13,027 bases of DNA from Candidatus Omnitrophota bacterium (GTDB lineage: Bacteria > Omnitrophota > Omnitrophia > Omnitrophales > Danuiimicrobiaceae), in NCBI GenBank assembly GCA_016206945.1, contig JACQQP010000138.1, positions 1-13,027 on the forward strand, read 5' to 3'. Position numbers and translations under genes: made by a program. The notes under the pieces are model-generated. The model saw nothing but the letters and a program-made list of their open reading frames with translations. It was not told where the DNA came from and did no database searches. Positions within the stretch are counted from its first letter, which is position 1; each line of letters starts with the position of its first letter. Positions 6,867-13,027 of this stretch are shown in pieces.

Positions 6867-8555
6867 TTACGCCATATCCATGACTTGATCCAAGGCACTG
6901 CCAGCGGGAACCATGGGATAAACATTATCTTCTTGAGCGACCTTGCAATGAACCAGCACCGGCCCCTGATGAGCAAGTGCTTTCTCGATCGCTGGAACCA
7001 CATCGTCTTTCTTGGAAACCTGAAGGCTGTAAACGCCGCACGCCTCACCGATCTTGACAAAATCAGGATTCGAAGGACCCAGTTGTGAACCAGAGAAACG
7101 GCGATTATAAAAAAGTTCCTGCCACTGCCGAACCATTCCGTGATGCGCATTATCCATGATAAATACCTTCACCGGAATTTTATAATAAGAAGCGGTGGCA
7201 AGCTCACTCATGGTCATCTGAAACGAGCCGTCACCGTCAATGCAAATCACAGTTTCGCCGGGACGCCCAATCTGTGCCCCAATCGCCGCTGGAAAACCAA
7301 AACCCATCGTCCCCAAACCGCCGGAGGTAATCATGCTCCGAGGAGATGAGAACTGATACCACTGGGCAGTCCACATCTGGTGCTGGCCCACTCCCGTTGT
7401 GACGACCGCTTGATGGTTGGTTAACTCTCCGATCTGTTGGATCACGTATTCCTGGCGTATTTGATCGGTCGTATTATTGTATTTCAACGGGTGCTTCTTT
7501 TTCCACTCTTCAATTTGAACTGTCCACTCCTTAATTTGTTCCCTTTTATCCTTCGCCAACTTGTTTAATTCTTTGAGAACATGTTTCACATCACCAACGA
7601 TGGGATAATCCACTCGCACCGTTTTCGAAATAGAGGAAGGATCAATGTCGATGTGCATAATTTTCGCGTGGGGAGCAAATTTATCAATTTTGCCTGTCAC
7701 GCGGTCATCGAAACGCGCGCCGACCGAAATCAATAGATCGGAACCTTGAACCGCGTAATTGGCATAGACCGTCCCATGCATCCCAAGCATCCGAAGTGAT
7801 AAAGGATGAGTCTCCGGAAAAATCCCAAGACCCAAAACGGTCGTGGTAATTGGAATTCCCGTTTTCTCCACAAGTTCAAAGAGCTCCTTGTCCGCTCCTG
7901 AAGCGATGGCTCCTCCGCCCACATACAAGCAGGGTCGTTTGCTTGCCCTAATCGCCTCAGCTGCTCGATCGATTTGCTGGCCGTTCGGGATTGCCACTTT
8001 GTGAGGCTGATAACCGCGGATATTCACTTCTTTTGGATATTCAAACTCACACTTCGCGCGGCTCACATCGACAGGAAAGTCAATCAATACAGGACCCGGC
8101 CGTCCCGTACTTGCAATGTAAAACGCTTCTTTCACGGTTCGGGCCAGCTGGCGAATATCTCGGACCAAATAATTGTGCTTGGTCACTGGTTGAGTAATCC
8201 CAATCACATCCGCTTCTTGAAAAGCATCGCTCCCAATCGCGTGGGTTGCCACCTGGCCCGTAATACACACCATTGGGGAAGAATCCATACAAGCAGTTGC
8301 AAGACCAGTCACCGTATTGGTAGCCGCGGGACCAGAGGTCACCATACAAACACCGGGCCTACCCGTCGCACGTCCGAAACCATCCGCCATATGGGAAGCG
8401 CCTTGTTCATGGCGCACCAAAATTAATTTGAGTCCTGAATCATAAAGCGCGTCGAAGGTAGGCAGAATGGCGCCGCCGGGAAGGCCAAAGACATACTCCA
8501 CACCTTCCTGTTTCAAAGACTCAATCAAAATTTGCGCACCCGTCAGCTCAGACAT
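6867..8555 (-). CDS. ilvB: Acetolactate (acetohydroxyacid) synthase large subunit
   Basis: Thiamine-diphosphate enzyme condensing two pyruvates, or pyruvate and 2-oxobutyrate, at the entry to branched-chain amino acid synthesis. The 562 residues have the normal three-domain layout: N-terminal pyrimidine-binding domain with VFGLPGG (22-28) and catalytic glutamate E50 in RHEQGASHMADG; central domain with ARFDDRVTG (280-288); C-terminal ThDP/magnesium motif beginning GDGS (441) and ending at N469 (FIMDN). The HHGMVRQWQ segment (471-479) is typical of biosynthetic, FAD-binding, herbicide-site-containing enzymes rather than the catabolic form. It starts 4 bp after the hydrolase stop, with AGGTGAAGGA before the ATG overlapping that stop, so the two are probably translationally coupled. 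Confidence 0.95.
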   Translation of the reverse strand: MSELTGAQILIESLKQEGVEYVFGLPGGAILPTFDALYDSGLKLILVRHEQGASHMADGFGRATGRPGVCMVTSGPAATNTVTGLATACMDSSPMVCITGQVATHAIGSDAFQEADVIGITQPVTKHNYLVRDIRQLARTVKEAFYIASTGRPGPVLIDFPVDVSRAKCEFEYPKEVNIRGYQPHKVAIPNGQQIDRAAEAIRASKRPCLYVGGGAIASGADKELFELVEKTGIPITTTVLGLGIFPETHPLSLRMLGMHGTVYANYAVQGSDLLISVGARFDDRVTGKIDKFAPHAKIMHIDIDPSSISKTVRVDYPIVGDVKHVLKELNKLAKDKREQIKEWTVQIEEWKKKHPLKYNNTTDQIRQEYVIQQIGELTNHQAVVTTGVGQHQMWTAQWYQFSSPRSMITSGGLGTMGFGFPAAIGAQIGRPGETVICIDGDGSFQMTMSELATASYYKIPVKVFIMDNAHHGMVRQWQELFYNRRFSGSQLGPSNPDFVKIGEACGVYSLQVSKKDDVVPAIEKALAHQGPVLVHCKVAQEDNVYPMVPAGSALDQVMDMA

Positions 8556-8559
8556 TCCT

Positions 8560-9366
8560 TCACCTGTTCTGCAACAAATTATCTATCCACTCGTAAAATT
8601 CCTGCTTGATACTGAAGGAGCGTTTATTCAAACCCGTTTCGCGTTCTGAACTGATTTGCTCGAACCATTCTAAGATATAAGAATTCGTATTCGGATTTTT
8701 CAGATCGCTCGTTCCTTCCGCTTCGACCATTTCCACGAAATACCCACGCGCCTGAAGCGCGTCTAACTCAGCGAGGGTTTCCTGAGAATCCGTAATCTCC
8801 TTCTCCTGCTCCACCAGCATAAGAATGGGCAATTGATTTAACTCTGCATAGGAAAATGAAAACAACTTTTTCAAATTTCCCATGACGGCATTTCCAATGG
8901 ATGCGATCGCCGTAAATTCCTTGGGATAGCGCAAACCAAGATAAAAAGCGTAATGACCGCCGCTTCCAAAACCCGTAATTAAAACGCGATCGGGATCCAC
9001 CTCATACTGATCCTGAATGGCTCGTTTCAACCGGATCAGCCGTTGATCGTGATCAAAGGGAAGACCCCCTCGAGGCTCTTCATAGGTGGGAGAAAAAACA
9101 ATCATGCCGCGTTCTTTCGCGGCTTCGGCCCAGACCTTGATATATTCCTCTCCTCGCCCTCCAGTATCATGAAGCACCACCACCAAAGGCCAGCTTCGAT
9201 CTGGCGTATACTCACCCGGCACAAAAAGAGAGTAACCATAACGATCGCTCGCCACATTCTGGAGGCCTGTTTTTACTTCGCCAAAAAAGGTGGCTGATGT
9301 GTCATCGGCTAAAGCGCAAAAGAAAAAGAACGCAGAAATGACAAGGAATTTTACGCTCGTTCTCAC
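8560..9366 (-). CDS. Exported alpha/beta-hydrolase-like protein (esterase/PHB-depolymerase-like), first gene before ilvB
   Basis: From the GTG at 9364-9366 the protein is 268 residues. It starts with a signal peptide: basic residues, then the hydrophobic FLVISAFFFFCALA, with likely cleavage after ALA. The longer in-frame reading from a TTG at 9480 is rejected because a strong promoter's -10 box lies downstream of that TTG. The hydrolase fold shows WPLVVVLHDTGGRGEEY (about 59-75) and a nucleophile elbow, GFGSGG (132-137, Ser135), followed by a helix with YAFYLGLRYP. Against the family pattern, no histidine follows the nucleophile, and the acid strand reads LMLVEQEKEI. The usual Asp and His of the triad are therefore not evident. 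Substrate unknown; it may be inactive or divergent. The 4-bp spacing to ilvB suggests co-transcription. Start confidence is moderate because its Shine-Dalgarno is weak. Confidence 0.75.
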   Translation of the reverse strand: MRTSVKFLVISAFFFFCALADDTSATFFGEVKTGLQNVASDRYGYSLFVPGEYTPDRSWPLVVVLHDTGGRGEEYIKVWAEAAKERGMIVFSPTYEEPRGGLPFDHDQRLIRLKRAIQDQYEVDPDRVLITGFGSGGHYAFYLGLRYPKEFTAIASIGNAVMGNLKKLFSFSYAELNQLPILMLVEQEKEITDSQETLAELDALQARGYFVEMVEAEGTSDLKNPNTNSYILEWFEQISSERETGLNKRSFSIKQEFYEWIDNLLQNR

Positions 9367-9467
9367 GTCCCTAAATTCTCTACCGTAAGTGATTAGATTT
9401 ACCCTAAATGACAGGAAGTTTTTAGTAACCTCAAAATGTTCGTAAGTGCTGATAGAAAAAGGAGTTA

Positions 9468-9496
9468 ATTTTAGCAACAAAGCTCCTCTTTGTCAA
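9468..9496 (-). promoter_or_regulatory. Strong sigma70-type promoter for the hydrolase-ilv-leu-aro run
   Basis: On the minus strand TTGACA (9496-9491) is followed by a 17-bp spacer and TAAAAT (9473-9468), giving an expected transcription start near 9461 and a leader of about 95 nt before the GTG at 9366. It is the best promoter match I found in the window. The spacer contains a 6-bp inverted repeat, ACAAAG-AGGAG-CTTTGT (9493-9477), which could be an operator or a coincidence. No leader peptide rich in Leu, Val or Ile and no attenuator hairpin was recognised in the leader. Confidence 0.65.
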
Positions 9497-9540
9497 ACAC
9501 AGATTGGCATTCAGAGACAAATCGATTCTTAAATGGAGGG

Positions 9541-11580
9541 TTATCTTAGGGTTAGAGCATCTCGCTTTTCCGAAATGGCATTCTCAGTCTCGAGAATTTC
9601 ATATAGTTCAAGCATCGTACCAACGTTCATCGCCTGCGCAATGGCCCCACGCGCCTCGTGCGGCTCGTCCCCATCAAATATCTCTGAAATGAACCCCATG
9701 CCGCGATCTTCAAAGTGGGCAAAAAGAGGACTCATGTAGTCAAGCAACTCCTTCTTCAATTGCCGAGCAGGAGGATCACTCAGACGTAAAAGGGCACGGA
9801 CATAAGGTACGAATAGCCAAGGCCAAACGGTCCCCTGGTGATAAGCCCGATTCCTACGAAACCCGTCGCCCGCACAGCTTTTGCAATAATTGAGATCTTG
9901 CGGAGCCAAAGTTCTTAAGCCGTATGGCGTCAGAAGATGTTGCTTGACCATTCCTAAAATAGAATGCCACTTGGCGCTTTCTTCCTCCAAAATGGGGAAC
10001 GGGAGTCCAAGGGCAAGAAGTTGGTTCGGTCTTAGCGAGCTGTCCTTTTTTTCGCCATCGACCACATCGAATAAATAACCAAGTGTAGGATCCCAAAAAA
10101 GACGGTTGAACGATTCTTTTGCCTTGAGGGCGAGTTCAAAATAAGTTTTTTTCAAGGAAGATTTTCCAAAAAGATCTGCCATATAAACCATTGCGGAAAG
10201 AGCGTTGTACCAAAGCGCTTGCACTTCAACGGGTTTTCCTTCGCGCGGCGTTACGACCCAATTTCCTACTTTCGCATCCATCCAAGTGAGCGCCTTTCTC
10301 CGCTGAGTGCCGCTCAGGAGTCCATCCGAGGCAACACGGATATTAAAGCGGGTTCCATTGATCAAAGATTCGAGAATGGAATTGAGAACAGGAAAAAGGA
10401 TTCCCGCTACCGTTTTCGAATCTTCACTGTATCTCAAATATTCGTAGGCAGCGTGAATCAACCAAAGCGGAGCATCTATTGAAGCATAATCAGGCTCGCG
10501 ATCCTGATCGGATAGAAACGCTGCTTCCTTGTGATCCGCCCACCGATTGGGAAGAAGTCCTTCCCGTACCTGAGACGCCAAATGAGCCAGTGTCTGGCGT
10601 GCCGTCTCATATTGGCCGGTGGTTAAGGTTAAACCATGCAACGCAATCAACGCATGCCGCGCAGAATCCTCACAGTAAGGATAATTCGTTGATAGGGTTG
10701 TTCGAACACTTTCCGCACCAATCGGCCTTACAAAAAAAGACTGGCCCGAATAGGCAAGGAGCTGAAAACGCGGATCCGATACGCGAATATTTTTCAGGAG
10801 TGAAAAGCGTCTATTCTCCTCCCTTGAAACGAGAAATTCAGGATGGATCACCTCACGCTTCTCGAGCGAAGCCGAAAGAAACATCTCGCGGTCCTTTAAA
10901 AATGTATAAACGAGACGGAAAGGAGCATAAAGATCTTCCTCGAAATCCAAACCTTGCCCTTTTTCCTCCGGATACTGAATTCCGCAATACCAAGAACCGG
11001 ATGGATCAACGATCGCGGCGTTATGATGGAAGAATAAACCAGCAAAATGAATTCGTCCCCCAGAAATGTCGACTTTTTTATTCAAGCGCTCGTTTTTGTA
11101 GGCAAGCGCCTGAAAGTGACGGAATGCGGTCAGGGGTTTTACTTCGAGACGAACCAAGTCCTTATCTCCGGCCAAAATTTGGTATCGGACGAGAACGGTT
11201 TGTTCCTCATGCATAAACACCAAACTCTTTTGAATCACGATATCTTCAACATGAAACGTCCAGGTGGGAAACGGGATAAAAGAGAATTCTTTCATATTTC
11301 GGTAGCCCTCTGGGCGTACGGATTCTCCATAAAGCTGAGTGGAAAGCGGATAAGCGATTTCATCAATATAAAGAATTTCCTCAAGATGGCTGAGAAGCAG
11401 ATGACGACCAAGGGGAGACTTCAGTTGAGCGATGAGAAGACCATGATGACGACGCGTATTGGCTGAAATAATGGTGGAGGAAGCAAATCCGCCGAACTGG
11501 TTGATTTCAAGCCACTCTTTTTTGAGTGCTTGATCGAGGTCTTGACAGATTTTTGAGTCGAGCGAGATAATTTTCACCAA
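9541..11580 (-). CDS. Glycogen debranching enzyme family protein (amylo-alpha-1,6-glucosidase, GDE-type)
   Basis: Predicted to release glucose at alpha-1,6 branch points of glycogen or limit dextrin. The 679 residues have the bacterial/archaeal two-part layout. The N-terminal sugar-binding domain (about 1-240) has NTRRHHGLL (41-49). The C-terminal (alpha/alpha)6 barrel (about 275-665) has DAPLWL (369-374), LTWMDAKVG (431-439), VEVQALWYNAL (451-461), RPNQLLALGLP (517-527), TPYGLRTL (551-558), YHQGTVWPWL (580-589) and SEIFDG (632-637). The usual GYPWF..WGRDT motif is replaced by NYPYCEDSARHA (299-310), so activity may be altered. The start is TTG at 11580 or the adjacent GTG at 11577; AAGG at 11589-11586 fits either. 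No pathway partners are in the window. It ends 44 bp before the hydrolase promoter, with no obvious terminator between. Confidence 0.85.
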   Translation of the reverse strand: MVKIISLDSKICQDLDQALKKEWLEINQFGGFASSTIISANTRRHHGLLIAQLKSPLGRHLLLSHLEEILYIDEIAYPLSTQLYGESVRPEGYRNMKEFSFIPFPTWTFHVEDIVIQKSLVFMHEEQTVLVRYQILAGDKDLVRLEVKPLTAFRHFQALAYKNERLNKKVDISGGRIHFAGLFFHHNAAIVDPSGSWYCGIQYPEEKGQGLDFEEDLYAPFRLVYTFLKDREMFLSASLEKREVIHPEFLVSREENRRFSLLKNIRVSDPRFQLLAYSGQSFFVRPIGAESVRTTLSTNYPYCEDSARHALIALHGLTLTTGQYETARQTLAHLASQVREGLLPNRWADHKEAAFLSDQDREPDYASIDAPLWLIHAAYEYLRYSEDSKTVAGILFPVLNSILESLINGTRFNIRVASDGLLSGTQRRKALTWMDAKVGNWVVTPREGKPVEVQALWYNALSAMVYMADLFGKSSLKKTYFELALKAKESFNRLFWDPTLGYLFDVVDGEKKDSSLRPNQLLALGLPFPILEEESAKWHSILGMVKQHLLTPYGLRTLAPQDLNYCKSCAGDGFRRNRAYHQGTVWPWLFVPYVRALLRLSDPPARQLKKELLDYMSPLFAHFEDRGMGFISEIFDGDEPHEARGAIAQAMNVGTMLELYEILETENAISEKRDALTLR

Positions 11581-11609
11581 CCAAACCTTGGCCCTTGTTT
11601 CCCGAATAA

Positions 11610-11638
11610 AGAATACCTGATCATTAGGGAAGGTGCAA
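11610..11638 (-). promoter_or_regulatory. Weak candidate promoter for the debranching-enzyme gene
   Basis: On the minus strand TTGCAC (11638-11633), a 17-bp spacer and TATTCT (11615-11610) lie upstream of the start at 11580. Spacing is right and both boxes only partly match consensus. The 146-bp divergent region 11581-11726 must drive this gene and the plus-strand gene. For the plus strand only AT-rich -10-like words (TATGAT near 11695, TAAAAT near 11713) were seen, without convincing -35 partners. Confidence 0.3.
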
Positions 11639-11726
11639 ATCGAGGAAAAGAAATTAAAACAGGGGACTTTAGCCCGCAGATGAAAATGGTTTCTTATGAT
11701 TGCAAAATAAGATAAAATTTCGAGCT

Positions 11727-13027
11727 ATGAAACATCTCCGGATATTGTTCTCTTCCCTTCTCTTCTCTGCTTTTCTCTTCTCTCACCTACCTACTTTAGC
11801 TCACGCCGAGCTTGAAAACTTTCAAGCGGCGGATGTGGTAGTGGGCCAGCCGGATTTCACTTCTGCCGCGACGGGCACTACAGCGAATCGTTTTAATACC
11901 CCTCGTGGAATCAGTGTCGCTAACAATAGACTCTTGGTTGCCGACCGCAGCAATAACCGCGTCCTGATATGGAATTCCATTCCCAAGACCAATTTCTCTC
12001 CTGCAGATGTCGTGTTGGGTCAGCCAAATTTTACTTCCAATACTTCAAACAACGGCGGAAGAAGCGCGAGATCGATCAGCAATCCCGATCATGTTCATTA
12101 TGATGGAAAACGAATTTTTGTCACTGATACCAGTAATCATCGAATTTTAATATGGAACGCGGTTCCAAAAGAAAATTTTGCCTCTGCTGATACGGTCGTA
12201 GGGCAGTCTGATTTTGCCTCAGCAACCTCGGGTACGACAGCTCAAAGATTGAATACGCCTCGCAGTGCTTTTTCGGATGGCAAAAGACTATACATCGTTG
12301 ATGTGAACAATGATCGAGTCCTCATTTGGTTTAAAATACCGACTACAAACTTCGCACCGGCAGACATTGTCTTGGGCCAGCCTGACTTTACGTCCAGCAC
12401 CCAAAACAACGGAGGTCGTTCGGCTCGCAGTTTGTCAATTTTCGGGGGCATGTCTTTTGACGGAAAGAAGCTCTTTATTGGTGATGCCGGGAACGCCCGC
12501 ATTCTTATTTGGAACACCTTCCCAACTGAAAATTTTGCGCCGGCTGATATGGTATTGGGTCAACCCGATTTTTCATCTGGAGCTGCTGGCATAACAAATA
12601 GACAATTCAATTTTGTTCGTGAAACCTTCTCGGACGGAAATAGACTTGTTGCTACGGACCAAAGCAATCAGCGTGTGCTCATTTGGAAACAGATTCCAAC
12701 CGCTAATTTTGCGCCGGCCGATATTGTGATTGGTCAACCAAATTTCTCATCAAATACTGCAAATAACGGTGGACGCTCAGGCAAAACGTTATCCAATCCA
12801 CTTTATTCTGTTTCAGATGGAAAAAGACTTTTTGTCGGGGATACTGGAAACCACCGCGTCCTCATCTTCAACATTGCCTCAGGCTCAGCCATCAACCTCT
12901 CTCCCCAATTCGAACAAGGTAAAGCCGTCCTCGGTAAAGTCTTTCATGATGTCAACGGCAATGGGATTCAAGATCAAGCAAAGAGCAAAGAGCATAGAGC
13001 AAAGGGTAAAAAAGGAAAGGCGAAGGA
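11727..13027 (+). CDS. Exported six-bladed NHL-propeller protein with SdrD-B-like domain start (3' end beyond window)
   Basis: The frame is open for 433 codons to the window edge; I translated it by hand. Residues 1-27 form a signal peptide (MKHLRILFSS, hydrophobic run, cleavage after AHA). Residues 35 to about 387 are six blades, each opening AD.V.GQP.F.S and containing SDGKRLFV.D..N.RVLIW, i.e. NHL-type beta-propeller units of 58 or 61 residues. After a short linker, GKVFHDVNGNGIQD (403-416) matches the start of an SdrD-B-like Ig fold with a calcium-loop pattern D-x-N-x-N-G-x-x-D. From K419 the protein turns into a Lys-rich stretch encoded by a heptad DNA repeat. Probably secreted or surface-attached; ligand unknown. 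The Shine-Dalgarno is weak (CGAG). Divergent from the debranching-enzyme gene. Confidence 0.85.
   Translation, partial: MKHLRILFSSLLFSAFLFSHLPTLAHAELENFQAADVVVGQPDFTSAATGTTANRFNTPRGISVANNRLLVADRSNNRVLIWNSIPKTNFSPADVVLGQPNFTSNTSNNGGRSARSISNPDHVHYDGKRIFVTDTSNHRILIWNAVPKENFASADTVVGQSDFASATSGTTAQRLNTPRSAFSDGKRLYIVDVNNDRVLIWFKIPTTNFAPADIVLGQPDFTSSTQNNGGRSARSLSIFGGMSFDGKKLFIGDAGNARILIWNTFPTENFAPADMVLGQPDFSSGAAGITNRQFNFVRETFSDGNRLVATDQSNQRVLIWKQIPTANFAPADIVIGQPNFSSNTANNGGRSGKTLSNPLYSVSDGKRLFVGDTGNHRVLIFNIASGSAINLSPQFEQGKAVLGKVFHDVNGNGIQDQAKSKEHRAKGKKGKAK
11829..12887 (+). repeat. Three tandem two-blade repeats (357-bp super-period) in the propeller gene
   Basis: Blades begin at residues 35, 93, 154, 212, 273 and 331, so spacings alternate 58, 61, 58, 61, 58. 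Odd blades carry a short GTTANRFNTPR-like insert; even blades carry NNGGRSARSLSNP-like inserts. The gene therefore repeats with an exact 119-residue (357-bp) period, three times. The copies differ at many codons, so they are old duplications or have been reshuffled, not a recent expansion. Confidence 0.85.
12977..13027 (+). repeat. Heptad-phased tract (element 4), one arm visible, inside the propeller gene
   Basis: AGC recurs exactly every 7 bp at 12977, 12984, 12991 and 12998 (unit AGCAAAG, once AGCATAG). A degenerate GGGTAAA unit follows at 13005 and then purine-rich sequence to the edge. The spacing, unit size and GC-core-plus-purine layout match the arms of the three intergenic elements. 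A complementary CTTTGCT-type arm would be expected beyond 13027 but cannot be seen. It starts directly after the codons for the calcium-loop motif and encodes a run rich in Lys. Confidence 0.6.

Noticed and set aside
7974..8426. Plus-strand open frame (150 codons) opposite ilvB
   Set aside because: It lies entirely within the conserved N-terminal coding region of ilvB; the predicted protein resembles no family.
9366..9461. Amino-acid attenuator or leader peptide before the operon
   Set aside because: No short open frame rich in Leu, Val or Ile and no alternative terminator/antiterminator pair could be recognised in the leader.
9367..9480. TTG start giving a 306-residue hydrolase
   Set aside because: The -10 box of a near-consensus promoter lies downstream of this codon, so the transcript would not include it; the shorter form has a proper signal peptide.
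9497..9540. Terminator between the debranching-enzyme gene and the hydrolase promoter
   Set aside because: Only a short AATCGATT palindrome is present, without a convincing stem or U-run; read-through is possible.
10479..11216. Long plus-strand open frame (245 codons) opposite the debranching-enzyme gene
   Set aside because: The opposite strand encodes clear family motifs throughout; the plus-strand product is rich in Pro, Arg and Ser with no recognisable domain, as expected of a shadow frame.
11747..11785. Pyrimidine-rich tract at the start of the propeller gene as another heptad arm
   Set aside because: No fixed 7-bp phase; it is explained by Leu, Phe and Ser codons of the signal peptide.

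Overview
The window reads as one piece of a bacterial chromosome from a free-living biosynthetic bacterium. It makes its own branched-chain and aromatic amino acids, has a type IV pilin/type II secretion prepilin peptidase, a glycogen-debranching-like enzyme, and an exported NHL-propeller protein that enters an SdrD-B-like domain. The heptamer-built intergenic palindromes and the large exported repeat protein remind me of uncultivated lineages such as Omnitrophota, but that is an impression (low confidence). No rRNA, tRNA, CRISPR array, transposase or phage gene was seen.

Layout. Positions 1-108 hold a nested inverted-repeat structure with two back-to-back terminator-like hairpins, just past the end of aroK. 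From about 9500 down to 108 there is a long co-directional minus-strand run. In transcription order it is: a secreted alpha/beta-hydrolase-like protein, ilvB, ilvN, ilvC, leuA, aroE, a prepilin peptidase, aroC, aroK. Most junctions are tight (4-21 bp gaps or a 23-bp overlap). Three are widened to 86-106 bp, and each of these is filled by a palindromic element built from 7-bp units. The only strong promoter I found (TTGACA-N17-TAAAAT, 9496-9468) lies just upstream of the hydrolase. Upstream of it, also on the minus strand, is a glycogen-debranching-family gene (9541-11580). A 146-bp divergent intergenic region separates this gene from a plus-strand gene (11727 to the window edge). That gene encodes a signal peptide, six long NHL-like blades and the start of an SdrD-B/calcium-loop domain.

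How the genes work together. IlvB with IlvN makes acetohydroxy acids from pyruvate, and IlvC reduces and isomerises them. LeuA diverts 2-oxoisovalerate to leucine. AroE, AroK and AroC are three of the later steps of the shikimate pathway to chorismate. ilvD, leuBCD and aroABD are not in the window. The prepilin peptidase sits between aroE and aroC with overlapping or near-overlapping junctions, so it is probably co-expressed.

The most unusual signal is the family of heptad-phased palindromes. Three copies sit immediately after stop codons inside the operon-like run. A fourth heptad-phased tract, of which one arm is visible, runs into the reading frame of the exported propeller protein at the right edge, directly after its calcium-loop motif.
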